Shown here in pieces: positions 1 to 6,828 of a stretch of DNA of 8,527 nt (the stretch's first letter is position 1; each line of letters opens with the position of its first letter). Under the pieces are notes generated by a model. The model had not been told where the DNA came from. It worked only from the letters and a program-made list of their open reading frames with translations, and did no database searches. Source of the DNA: B21-G16 sp003644825 [NCBI: Candidatus Zhuqueibacterota bacterium] (GTDB lineage: Bacteria > SM23-31 > B21-G16). The stretch lies in the NCBI GenBank assembly GCA_003644825.1, contig QNDJ01000047.1, positions 1-8,527 of the forward strand. The letters run 5' to 3'. The translations under genes and the position numbers were made by a program.

Positions 1-3000
1 GATAAATTGTTCCTTTTCTTCTATTTTAGATGCTTCATTAATGTTGAACCAGGCATACATCCACTCATTTTTTATAATTACCCGATTTATATCCAGTGTA
101 TAAGCTAAAAGTTTTATATAAACCAGATACAATAAAGCCTCTGCTTGTTCTGGTAAAGTTCCATATCTATCTTTGAGTTCTTCCCTTAAAAGAGAAATTT
201 CACAGGGTTCCTTTATCATTGAGATTCTTCGATATATCTCAACTCTTTGCTGGCTATCTTCAACATAATTATCTGGCAGATATGCATCAATATCAGTTTC
301 TACCTTGATTTTTTTCATTTTCTCATCAAATTTTTCTTTTATTTTTTCTGATATTATCCCTTCCATTTTTTCTTTTTCTTCCTTAACTGCTTCCTCAAGG
401 ATTTTTGTATACAGCTCAAATCCTACTGCATTAATATGACCGCTTTGTTCAGCACCAAGTAGATTTCCCGCACCTCTTATTTCCAGGTCTCTCATAGCAA
501 TCTGGAACCCTGCTCCCAGTTCTTCATATTCAAGTAATGTTCTCAGTCTTTTCAGAGCAACATCGGATAGGGTATGAATGGATGGAACCAAAAGATAAGC
601 GTAAGCCTGAATATTTGACCTTCCTACCCGTCCTCTTAACTGATAAAGTTGTGACAGGCCAAATTTTTCTGCATTATTTATTATAATAGTATTTACATTT
701 GGTATATCAATTCCTGATTCAATAATCATAGTTGAAACTAAACAATCAAATTCACCTGCCATAAACTTTAGCATTATTTTTTCCAGTTCTCTTTCTCTCA
801 TCTGTCCGTGGGCAACAGCAAAACGTACACCAGGAAGTATCCTTCTTAGTTTAGAAGCTATGGAATTAATCGTTTTTACCCTGTTATGAACAAAATAGAC
901 CTGACCACCTCTATCAATTTCTTTTATTATTGCATTTCTGATTATATCTTCATTAAATATTGTTAATTCTGTGATTATCGGTAATCTATTTTTAGGTGGT
1001 GTGTTTATACTGGAAAGGTCTCTGGCACCCATCAAGCTCATATGAAGAGTCCTCGGGATAGGTGTAGCTGTCATTGTTAATACATCTACAGTTGTTCTGA
1101 GTTTTTTAAGTCTTTCCTTTTGAGCAACTCCAAATCTTTGCTCCTCATCGATTATAACAAGACCAAGGTCTTTGAATGTAACATCCCGGGAAAGAAGCCT
1201 GTGGGTTCCAATGATTATATCTATTCTCCCTTTTTTCAGGTCGGAAATAATCTTTTTCTGTTTTGCCCGTGTTTTAAACCTGGATAAAACTTCAACATTA
1301 ACCGGATATTGAGCAAGCCTCTCTTTAAATGTCTCAAAATGCTGCTGGGCAAGAACAGTTGTTGGAACAAGAACAGCAACCTGTTTACTATCATTAACAC
1401 ATTTAAATGCCGCTCTTAAAGCAACCTCTGTTTTACCATAACCTACATCTCCGCATACAAGCCTGTCCATTACATTTTTACTCTCCATATCTTTTTTTAT
1501 TTCCCATGTAGCTGATAACTGGTCAGGAGTTTCTTCATAAATAAAAGAAGCTTCCAGTTCTCTTTGCCACTGGGTATCTGGCGAGAATGAAAAACCCTCT
1601 CTTGACTTCCTCACAGCATAAAGCTCCATCAACTCTTTTGCAATATTTTTTAAGGATTTTTTTGTTTTGTTTTTTATTCTGAGCCAGTCATTTCCACCTA
1701 ATTTGCTAAGTTGAGGTTTTATACCTTCCTGCCCTGAATATTTCTGAAGATTAAAAAGATTTTCAACATTAAGATACAGAACATCATTATCCTTATAAAG
1801 AATTTTCAAACACTCCTGCAGGCTTCCACCAAGAGATACCTTTTCCAGACCAATATACTTGCCGATGCCAAAATCCTCATGAACAACAAAATCTCCAGGA
1901 ATAAGAGCTTTACTCGACAAAATATCTTTAACTTTTCTTTCTTTAAATTTTACCCTTTTCCATCTCTTTCTTTTGAATATTTCATAGTCAGTAAAAACAG
2001 CCAATTTCCCATCAGGAAAAATAAATCCCTTCTGTATTGAGCCAACTGTAATTGAATAATTCCCGAGATTCCCATCATTTTCAAAGAATATTTCTTCAAG
2101 TCGGTTAGCCTGTCCCTGATTATCACAGAGGATATATGTTGTATATTTTGAGCGGTTTGAATTCAAATTCTTTAAAGTATTAAACAGAAAATTAAGGTTT
2201 CTGTTGAAAGATGGTGAACCTGCAGTCCCGAAATCAACAATACAGGGTCTATTCCGAGAAATTAAAGATTTCTCAATTATCTGCTTTGTCTCTAATTTGT
2301 TAAAAATATCCTCAGGCTTAAATACTGTAAATTTACTTTCTGAAAAAAAAGAATATATTGTATTCCAGGTATAATCGACAAATTTGTTTTTTATATTTTC
2401 AGGCTCGTTTAAAATTATAATTGCATCATCATCAAAATAATCAAGAAACTGTCCTTTCTTTTCATTAATTATTTCGGTTACCGGGGTAACAAACGTAATG
2501 GATTCAATATTTTTTACTGAACGCTGAGTATTAATGTCAAAAAGCCTGATCGACTCAATAGTGTCTCCAAAAAATTCAATTCTCACAGGTTCATTCATTG
2601 TTAAAGGGTAAATATCAATTATTCCACCACGAACACTCATATCACCAGGAGATACCACCATTTTTTCTCTTTTAAAACCACCATCAATTAATCTTTTTAT
2701 TAATGAATAAAATTCACAGTTTTCACCCTTTTTAAGTGACATAATGTAATTATTAAAAATAGATGGTGGAATAACAGGAAAAGCAAGAGACTTTCCAGTT
2801 GTTACAAAAACACCTTTTCTATTCAATGCAAGGGCTTCAAGCGATTTTAGCCGAAAACTTCTTGTTTCTCTTGTAATATCTGTTCTACCGAAAGGATTGT
2901 CCTGATATGGAGGGAAATAATTAACTTCTTTACCAAGAATAAACTCGATATCACCTGAACAATTTTCACCTTCTCTTGAATCTTCCAGAATTAATAAAAT

Positions 3001-3162
3001 TTGCCTGTCTTCATAGTATAGGTTCAATAAAGCCGCAATAATACTGATAAAGGAACCAGAACAATTTTTAATCAAGATTCCTTCTTTTTTTTCTACTTTT
3101 TCCAGAAAATCATTTATTAATCTGGAGTTTTTCAGATTTTTTTCTATTCTTTTAAAAAACAA
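1..3162 (-). CDS. mfd: Transcription-repair coupling factor Mfd (C-terminus cut by window edge)
   Basis: Mfd is an ATP-driven DNA translocase that pushes stalled RNA polymerase off damaged DNA and recruits UvrA for nucleotide excision repair. About 1054 codons are visible without interruption; by alignment to E. coli Mfd (1148 aa) I infer that only some tens of residues are missing. In order: a UvrB-like N-terminal module (VRGGIIDIYP around residues 183-192), the RNA-polymerase-interacting CarD-like domain (GDFVVHEDFGIG, 423-434), then the RecG-like superfamily 2 motor with Walker A GDVGYGKTE (571-579), DEEQRF (672-677), TATPIPRTLHMSL (from 698) and motif VI QLYQLRGRVGRS (838-849). The visible end, from about residue 955, is the TRCF domain. 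The start is TTG at 3162: an in-frame stop lies three codons upstream and no ATG or GTG lies near. It begins 2 bases after the murQ stop without an obvious Shine-Dalgarno, so translation is probably coupled. Identity is certain; the exact start is not. Confidence 0.97.
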   Translation of the reverse strand, partial: MFFKRIEKNLKNSRLINDFLEKVEKKEGILIKNCSGSFISIIAALLNLYYEDRQILLILEDSREGENCSGDIEFILGKEVNYFPPYQDNPFGRTDITRETRSFRLKSLEALALNRKGVFVTTGKSLAFPVIPPSIFNNYIMSLKKGENCEFYSLIKRLIDGGFKREKMVVSPGDMSVRGGIIDIYPLTMNEPVRIEFFGDTIESIRLFDINTQRSVKNIESITFVTPVTEIINEKKGQFLDYFDDDAIIILNEPENIKNKFVDYTWNTIYSFFSESKFTVFKPEDIFNKLETKQIIEKSLISRNRPCIVDFGTAGSPSFNRNLNFLFNTLKNLNSNRSKYTTYILCDNQGQANRLEEIFFENDGNLGNYSITVGSIQKGFIFPDGKLAVFTDYEIFKRKRWKRVKFKERKVKDILSSKALIPGDFVVHEDFGIGKYIGLEKVSLGGSLQECLKILYKDNDVLYLNVENLFNLQKYSGQEGIKPQLSKLGGNDWLRIKNKTKKSLKNIAKELMELYAVRKSREGFSFSPDTQWQRELEASFIYEETPDQLSATWEIKKDMESKNVMDRLVCGDVGYGKTEVALRAAFKCVNDSKQVAVLVPTTVLAQQHFETFKERLAQYPVNVEVLSRFKTRAKQKKIISDLKKGRIDIIIGTHRLLSRDVTFKDLGLVIIDEEQRFGVAQKERLKKLRTTVDVLTMTATPIPRTLHMSLMGARDLSSINTPPKNRLPIITELTIFNEDIIRNAIIKEIDRGGQVYFVHNRVKTINSIASKLRRILPGVRFAVAHGQMRERELEKIMLKFMAGEFDCLVSTMIIESGIDIPNVNTIIINNAEKFGLSQLYQLRGRVGRSNIQAYAYLLVPSIHTLSDVALKRLRTLLEYEELGAGFQIAMRDLEIRGAGNLLGAEQSGHINAVGFELYTKILEEAVKEEKEKMEGIISEKIKEKFDEKMKKIKVETDIDAYLPDNYVEDSQQRVEIYRRISMIKEPCEISLLREELKDRYGTLPEQAEALLYLVYIKLLAYTLDINRVIIKNEWMYAWFNINEASKIEEKEQFI

Positions 3163-3164
3163 TT

Positions 3165-4103
3165 TTACTCAGAATTTTTATTTATTTCGACCTGAATAGC
3201 ATTTCTTACAGAGCCTTCACAACTTCTCAATCTTTTTTCAGCAACTCTTCGGGAAACACCCGCAAGAATCATCACTATTGCAGTTTTAACGGAACCTCCC
3301 GCCTCAAGTAGTGTATTATAAGCAGTATCATAATCAACACCTGTTACCATCATTACCAACCTTTTTGACCTTTCCTCCAGCTTTTTACTTTTCATCTGCA
3401 GGTCAACCATCAAATTCCCGTACACTTTCCCGAGTTTAATCATTGATGTAGTTGTAAGCATATTCAGTATAAGTTTCGTAGCGGTTCCTGCTTTCATCCT
3501 CGTAGAACCCATAATCACTTCTGGACCAACAATCGGGCATATTGATACATCAACTCTCATTTCTATATCTTTTCTTGGGTTGCAGGTAATGTATATAGTC
3601 TTTGCACCCAACTCCTTAGCTTTTTCGATAGCACCTATTACATAGGGTGTTCTTCTACTTGCGGCAATCCCACATAGAACGTCTTTATAATTAAATCCTC
3701 TTTTTATTAAATCTTCAGCACCTTTTTCTTTCAGGTCTTCAGCGCCCTCCTGAGACTCAACCAGGGCTTTTCTTCCACCGGCAATAATCCCCTGAACCAA
3801 CCCGGGGCTCACACCGAAGGTTGGTGGACATTCGGACGCATCCAGAACCCCAAGTCTTCCACTTGTTCCTGCCCCCACATAAAACAATCTTCCCCCGTTC
3901 TTAAAAGCGCTAATAATAATTTCAACAGCCTTTTTTATATATGGTATCTCCTTTTCCACGGCATAGGGAACTGTTTTATCTTCTTCATTTATTAGTTTCA
4001 GAATCTCCTCAATACTGTAAGTATCAATGAATTTTGATTTCGGATTAACTCCTTCTGTTACAAGGTTCTGAAGCTCATTGAATATTGTTTTTGAATCCAT
4101 CAT
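3165..4103 (-). CDS. murQ: N-acetylmuramic acid 6-phosphate etherase MurQ
   Basis: A 312-residue cytoplasmic SIS-domain protein, the usual length for MurQ. The family cleaves the D-lactyl ether of MurNAc-6-phosphate to give GlcNAc-6-phosphate and D-lactate, in cell-wall sugar recycling or uptake. Signatures seen: INEEDKTVPYAVEK (39-52), the sugar-phosphate loop VGAGTSGRLGVLDASECPPTFG (76-97) with the conserved Glu91 that corresponds to a catalytic Glu of E. coli MurQ, EGAED (119-123), GPEVIMGSTRMKAGTATK (193-210) and KVYGNLMVDLQ (226-236), followed by the C-terminal helical region. One oddity: the second SIS loop, normally A-A-S-G-R-T-P, reads A-A-S-R-R-T-P with Arg150 (codon AGA, one base from GGA). 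The ATG overlaps the rsmG stop as ATGA, and the second Met codon is an alternative start one residue later. No MurNAc transporter or kinase (murP, amgK, anmK) is in view, so the source of its substrate is unknown here. Confidence 0.95.
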   Translation of the reverse strand: MMDSKTIFNELQNLVTEGVNPKSKFIDTYSIEEILKLINEEDKTVPYAVEKEIPYIKKAVEIIISAFKNGGRLFYVGAGTSGRLGVLDASECPPTFGVSPGLVQGIIAGGRKALVESQEGAEDLKEKGAEDLIKRGFNYKDVLCGIAASRRTPYVIGAIEKAKELGAKTIYITCNPRKDIEMRVDVSICPIVGPEVIMGSTRMKAGTATKLILNMLTTTSMIKLGKVYGNLMVDLQMKSKKLEERSKRLVMMVTGVDYDTAYNTLLEAGGSVKTAIVMILAGVSRRVAEKRLRSCEGSVRNAIQVEINKNSE

Positions 4104-4780
4104 TTATTAAAAACTTTTACCAGATTTAATTCTTTATCAATATTTTCAGTTGTTTTATAAAAAATCTTCTGGTGTTCCAGTTTTAAAATCTTACAATATT
4201 TATTTTTAACCGTTTCAAGTTCTTTACTAAAATCCGGAGCTTTAGGAAAAATCATCACCGCCTTTTTATTATTACTGAAAAAGTTTATACATACTTCAAT
4301 CAATTTATCAAGCTTATATACAGCTCTCGAAAGAATAATATCAAACTTGTGGGCATACTCCTTATTCTTTGATATAACTTCCCCTCTTCCGTGTAAAACA
4401 TCAACACCGTCTATTTTAAGCTCTTTAATAACTTTTGAGAGAAATAAGCATTTATTTTTCCTTGCTTCCAACAACATTCCTTTAAGTTCTGGAATAACAA
4501 TTTTTATCGGGATACCTGGAAATCCTCCTCCAGAACCAAAATCAAGAAAATTCTTTGTACTATTTTTATCAATGAATTTTGTAAGAATTATAGACTCAAA
4601 AAAATGCCGCTCAATTATTCTATTCTCATCATTCTTGGAAATAAGGCTTACCCTTTTGTTCCAGTCAAGAAGTAATCTTAAGTATAATAAGAATTTCCCT
4701 TTTACTTTTTCAGTAAGTTTAATATTATTTTTACCACAGAGTATATCCAGAAGTTCTATTTCATCATTTATATTTTTCAT
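4100..4780 (-). CDS. rsmG: 16S rRNA (guanine527-N7)-methyltransferase RsmG
   Basis: RsmG (GidB) uses S-adenosylmethionine to methylate N7 of G527 in the 530 loop of 16S rRNA; loss gives low-level streptomycin resistance in several bacteria. The protein has 226 residues, normal to slightly long for the family. Seen: the N-terminal helical segment LLLDWNKRVSLIS (36-48), RHFFESI (58-64, usually RHxxDS), the glycine-rich SAM loop FLDFGSGGGFPGIPIKI (78-94), the second strand LLEARKNKCLFL (103-114) and ILSRAV (149-154, matching the family's SRAV motif). Gene order is unusual in that it is first in an operon with murQ and mfd, rather than next to mnmG or parA-parB. The ATG at 4780 has no strong Shine-Dalgarno. 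A ten-codon out-of-frame ORF starting with ATG at 4793 overlaps this start. No other in-frame Met gives a better N-terminus. Confidence 0.94.
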   Translation of the reverse strand: MKNINDEIELLDILCGKNNIKLTEKVKGKFLLYLRLLLDWNKRVSLISKNDENRIIERHFFESIILTKFIDKNSTKNFLDFGSGGGFPGIPIKIVIPELKGMLLEARKNKCLFLSKVIKELKIDGVDVLHGRGEVISKNKEYAHKFDIILSRAVYKLDKLIEVCINFFSNNKKAVMIFPKAPDFSKELETVKNKYCKILKLEHQKIFYKTTENIDKELNLVKVFNK

Positions 4781-4812
4781 TTCGGTTATTCATTCTACAA
4801 ATAATAATTTAG

Positions 4813-4898
4813 AAAAAAAAATAATAATCTCAAGTTGAATTTAATATCATTTTGACTGGGTCCGTAAAATTATAAAGGGGCTTTTACCTGAGATTATT
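4813..4898 (-). promoter_or_regulatory. Leader stem-loop with U tract ahead of rsmG (attenuator candidate)
   Basis: In the RNA sense of the minus strand, a 10-bp perfect stem pairs 4889-4898 (AAUAAUCUCA) with 4823-4832 (UGAGAUUAUU). After one A, nine U residues follow (4813-4821), and A residues upstream of the stem could pair with them. Inside the large loop a 6-bp hairpin (GUAAAA, 4882-4887, with UUUUAC, 4864-4869; 12-nt loop) leaves about 31 unpaired bases. This looks like a weak intrinsic terminator placed between the promoter at 4931-4959 and rsmG. It could be an attenuated leader, or the end of the amidohydrolase transcript, which has no other visible terminator. The stem is AU-rich, so termination strength is doubtful. 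I do not recognise a known riboswitch class in it. Confidence 0.4.
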
Positions 4899-4930
4899 TT
4901 TAAGTATCTTTATTCCAGAAAAACTGAACC

Positions 4931-4959
4931 TATATACAATATTAAAGCAGGTAAATCAA
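4931..4959 (-). promoter_or_regulatory. Sigma-70-like promoter for rsmG-murQ-mfd
   Basis: On the minus strand, TTGATT (-35; 4954-4959) and TATATA (-10; 4931-4936) are separated by exactly 17 bases. Each box matches 4 of 6 consensus bases. Transcription would begin near 4924 and leave a leader of about 145 nt before rsmG, containing the stem at 4813-4898. It lies in the gap after the amidohydrolase stop, where a promoter is expected. Confidence 0.45.
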
Positions 4960-4976
4960 AGTGATAGATTTTTTTA

Positions 4977-6656
4977 TTACATTTTCCATCCTGGTCCGTG
5001 AACAAAACGGCCGGGTTTTGCTCCTGTATGTTTTCCATTTTTTAATACCTGTTTACCATTTACAAAAACATGAATCACTCCGGTTGAATACTGATGGGGT
5101 TTATCATAAGTTGCGTGGTCTGCAACTCTGGCAGGGTCAAATATAACAATATCTGCAAAATATCCCGGTAACAGCAGACCTCTTCGTTTGATTTTAAGAT
5201 TTTTAGCTGGCAAAGATGTCAGCTTTCGAATAGCTTCTTTCAAAGGAATTATCTGTTCTTCCCGGACATATTTTCCTAACAGACGAGAAAAAGAGCCATA
5301 AGCTCTGGGATGAGGATTCGATTTGAGAAAGACACCCTCCGTTGCAATGGAAGCAGCATCCGAGCAAAAGCTAACCCAGGGAAGAGAAATCTGCCTTTTT
5401 ACATTCTCCTCAGACATCATAAAATAAACAGCATCTATTCCGCCCTCATTTTCAATCACAAGGTCCATTGCTGTTTCCTCTGGAGACTTACCTCTCATTT
5501 TAGAAACCTCACCAAGGGTTTTACCGGTTAAAGGCTTTAAAGAATCAATTTTAAAACCAACAAGCAAAATATTATCAGGTGAACCAGCCGCATAATAAAG
5601 ATTCTCCCATTCATCAGATGGTAAGGACATCTCTTTTTTTACTCTGTCCCTGATTGATGGAACTTTCAAGCGTTCAACTAATGCTTTGGTTCCACCTTCA
5701 TGTACCCATGGTGGAATAACAGCATCAAGGCTGGTTGCTCCAGCAGTATAAGTGTACATATCTGCAGTAACTGGAACCCCTTCACTTCTGACAGTCTCAA
5801 TTTTTTTTATTACTTCGTCAAGTTTATGCCAGTTGTATTTTCCTGCAGCTTTCAGATGATATATTTCTGCTCTTGCACCTGATTCTCTTGCAATAGTAAT
5901 AAACTCATCAATAGCTTCAAGAAGATGGTCTCCTTCACTTCTTATGTGAGAAATATACATTCCATCATATTTTGCCACAGTTCTTGCAAGAGCAACCAGT
6001 TCATCTGTTTTTGCATAAAAACCTGGTGCATAAATCAATGCTGAACCAACACCAAGAGCACCTTCTTTCATTGCTTCCTCAACAAGACTGCACATCTGTT
6101 TAAGTTCTTCAGGGTCTGGAGCTCTATTTTCATATCCAATGACATATATTCGGACAGTTGTAGCCCCGATAAAAGATGCAATATTTGGTGAAATACCCTT
6201 ATCTACAAGGTATGTAAGATATTCTGATAAAGTAGTCCATTTTATATCATATTTAATATCTCCCTGTTGTTCGATTATTGTTTTTTTCATTTCATCATTG
6301 AGTGGCCCCATAGACCACCCTTCTCCAAAAACTTCAAGTGTAACACCCTGACGAATATCACTCTGAGACCTACCATCCTCAATCAGAGATTCTGTTGCCC
6401 AGCTCAACATATTAATAAACCCTGGTGCCACTGCAAGGCCCGATGCGTCGATTTCCTTTTTACCGTGTTTATTATTTATAGTGCCAACCTCAGCAATAGA
6501 GTCAGATTTAATGGCTATATCACCTACAAACGGAGATGAACCACTTCCATCATAAATCGTGCCATTCCGAATTATTACATCATAATCTGCCCCCATTGAA
6601 CAGGAAATAAATAAATTTAGAATAATTATAAGAAAAACTCTATAACAAAACTGCAT
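4977..6656 (-). CDS. Exported amidohydrolase, D-aminoacylase/N-acyl-D-amino-acid deacylase-like, lacking the HxH motif
   Basis: A 559-residue member of the amidohydrolase superfamily, closest by eye to D-aminoacylases (COG3653), which remove acyl groups from N-acyl-D-amino acids. The start is ATG 6656, not an upstream in-frame codon at 6737: a GGAG lies 8 bases before it, and the protein then opens with a signal sequence (MQFCYRVFLIIILNLFISC). Cys19 in FISC could be a lipobox cysteine, though Phe at -3 is atypical; signal peptidase I cleavage nearby is the alternative. Next come the beta-strand start DYDVIIRNGTIYDGSG (24-39), APGFINMLSWA (77-87), GVTLEVFGEG (104-113), YISHIRSEG (234-242, His237), EIYHLKAAG (264-272, His267), SFCSDAAS (429-436, Asp433) and the C-terminal signature NGKHTGAKPGR (540-550). 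Canonical enzymes have PGFIDxHTHxD where this has PGFINMLSW, so both His ligands are absent (Leu84 and Trp86), and the NCG cysteine is replaced by GEG. Fold and family are secure; substrate, and even hydrolase activity, are not. Confidence 0.85.
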   Translation of the reverse strand: MQFCYRVFLIIILNLFISCSMGADYDVIIRNGTIYDGSGSSPFVGDIAIKSDSIAEVGTINNKHGKKEIDASGLAVAPGFINMLSWATESLIEDGRSQSDIRQGVTLEVFGEGWSMGPLNDEMKKTIIEQQGDIKYDIKWTTLSEYLTYLVDKGISPNIASFIGATTVRIYVIGYENRAPDPEELKQMCSLVEEAMKEGALGVGSALIYAPGFYAKTDELVALARTVAKYDGMYISHIRSEGDHLLEAIDEFITIARESGARAEIYHLKAAGKYNWHKLDEVIKKIETVRSEGVPVTADMYTYTAGATSLDAVIPPWVHEGGTKALVERLKVPSIRDRVKKEMSLPSDEWENLYYAAGSPDNILLVGFKIDSLKPLTGKTLGEVSKMRGKSPEETAMDLVIENEGGIDAVYFMMSEENVKRQISLPWVSFCSDAASIATEGVFLKSNPHPRAYGSFSRLLGKYVREEQIIPLKEAIRKLTSLPAKNLKIKRRGLLLPGYFADIVIFDPARVADHATYDKPHQYSTGVIHVFVNGKQVLKNGKHTGAKPGRFVHGPGWKM

Positions 6657-6663
6657 ACTAATT

Positions 6664-6669
6664 TCTCCT
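6664..6669 (-). promoter_or_regulatory. Ribosome binding site deciding the amidohydrolase start
   Basis: On the minus strand AGGAGA lies just upstream of ATG 6656, with 8 bases between GGAG and the start codon. No comparable site precedes the longer in-frame start at 6737, whose extra 27 residues would also place the signal sequence internally. It therefore supports the shorter protein. Confidence 0.75.
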
Positions 6670-6686
6670 ATATTATTTCTAATTTG

Positions 6687-6715
6687 AATGTAGTGCTTAA
6701 TTATTAATAAATCAA
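6687..6715 (-). promoter_or_regulatory. Sigma-70-like promoter for the amidohydrolase
   Basis: Minus strand TTGATT (6710-6715), a 17-base spacer, then TACATT (6687-6692). The predicted start near 6680 gives a short leader of about 24 nt that includes the GGAG site. The -35 box and spacing are identical to those of the rsmG promoter candidate, which adds some weight. Confidence 0.45.
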
Positions 6716-6740
6716 GAATTTTCCATAATTTATACACAAC

Positions 6741-6767
6741 CCTTAAGATAAGGAAAGCTTTAAGCTT
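6741..6767. promoter_or_regulatory. Dyads between divergent promoters (possible operator)
   Basis: An inverted repeat CCTTA-AGA-TAAGG (6741-6753) is followed at once by two copies of the palindrome AAGCTT (6755-6760 and 6762-6767) one base apart. The second copy runs into the -35 box of the regulator promoter. The position would suit a repressor or autoregulation site. It shares no bases with the CCAGA/TCTGG dyads after the regulator gene, so a different protein would be implied. Short AT-rich dyads are common by chance. Confidence 0.2.
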
Positions 6768-6794
6768 GACAATCCCTTCTGTTTATATTAAATT
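6766..6794 (+). promoter_or_regulatory. Sigma-70-like promoter for the response regulator
   Basis: A perfect -35 TTGACA (6766-6771), a 17-base spacer and TAAATT (6789-6794, 4 of 6 consensus). Transcription would start near 6801, about 28 bases before ATG 6829, with AAAGG at 6816-6820 as ribosome binding site. The upstream in-frame TTG at 6766 is this -35 box, which argues against using it as a start codon. Confidence 0.5.
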
Positions 6795-6828
6795 ACTAAT
6801 TGCTATTAGTTATTTAAAGGTTTTTCTA

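Noticed and set aside
4764-4793. Ten-codon upstream ORF overlapping the rsmG start
   Set aside because: It has no Shine-Dalgarno and no distinctive peptide. Short ATG frames are frequent in this AT-rich leader, so it is mentioned only as context.
4347-4838. Plus-strand open frame of 163 codons opposite rsmG
   Set aside because: It lies antisense to a clear rsmG with all family motifs. Its Ser/Phe/Ile-rich composition is typical of a shadow frame in AT-rich DNA.
4852-4876. Plus-strand TTGACT ... TATAAA as a promoter
   Set aside because: The spacing is only 13 bases and no plus-strand gene follows; the bases are better explained as part of the rsmG leader.
6657-6737. Longer amidohydrolase starting at 6737
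   Set aside because: This would add 27 residues before a good signal sequence, would extend through the promoter region, and lacks the GGAG site seen ahead of 6656.
6766-6828. Longer response regulator starting at TTG 6766
   Set aside because: The TTG is the first half of a consensus -35 box TTGACA. The ATG at 6829 has an AAAGG site and gives the normal receiver-domain N-terminus.
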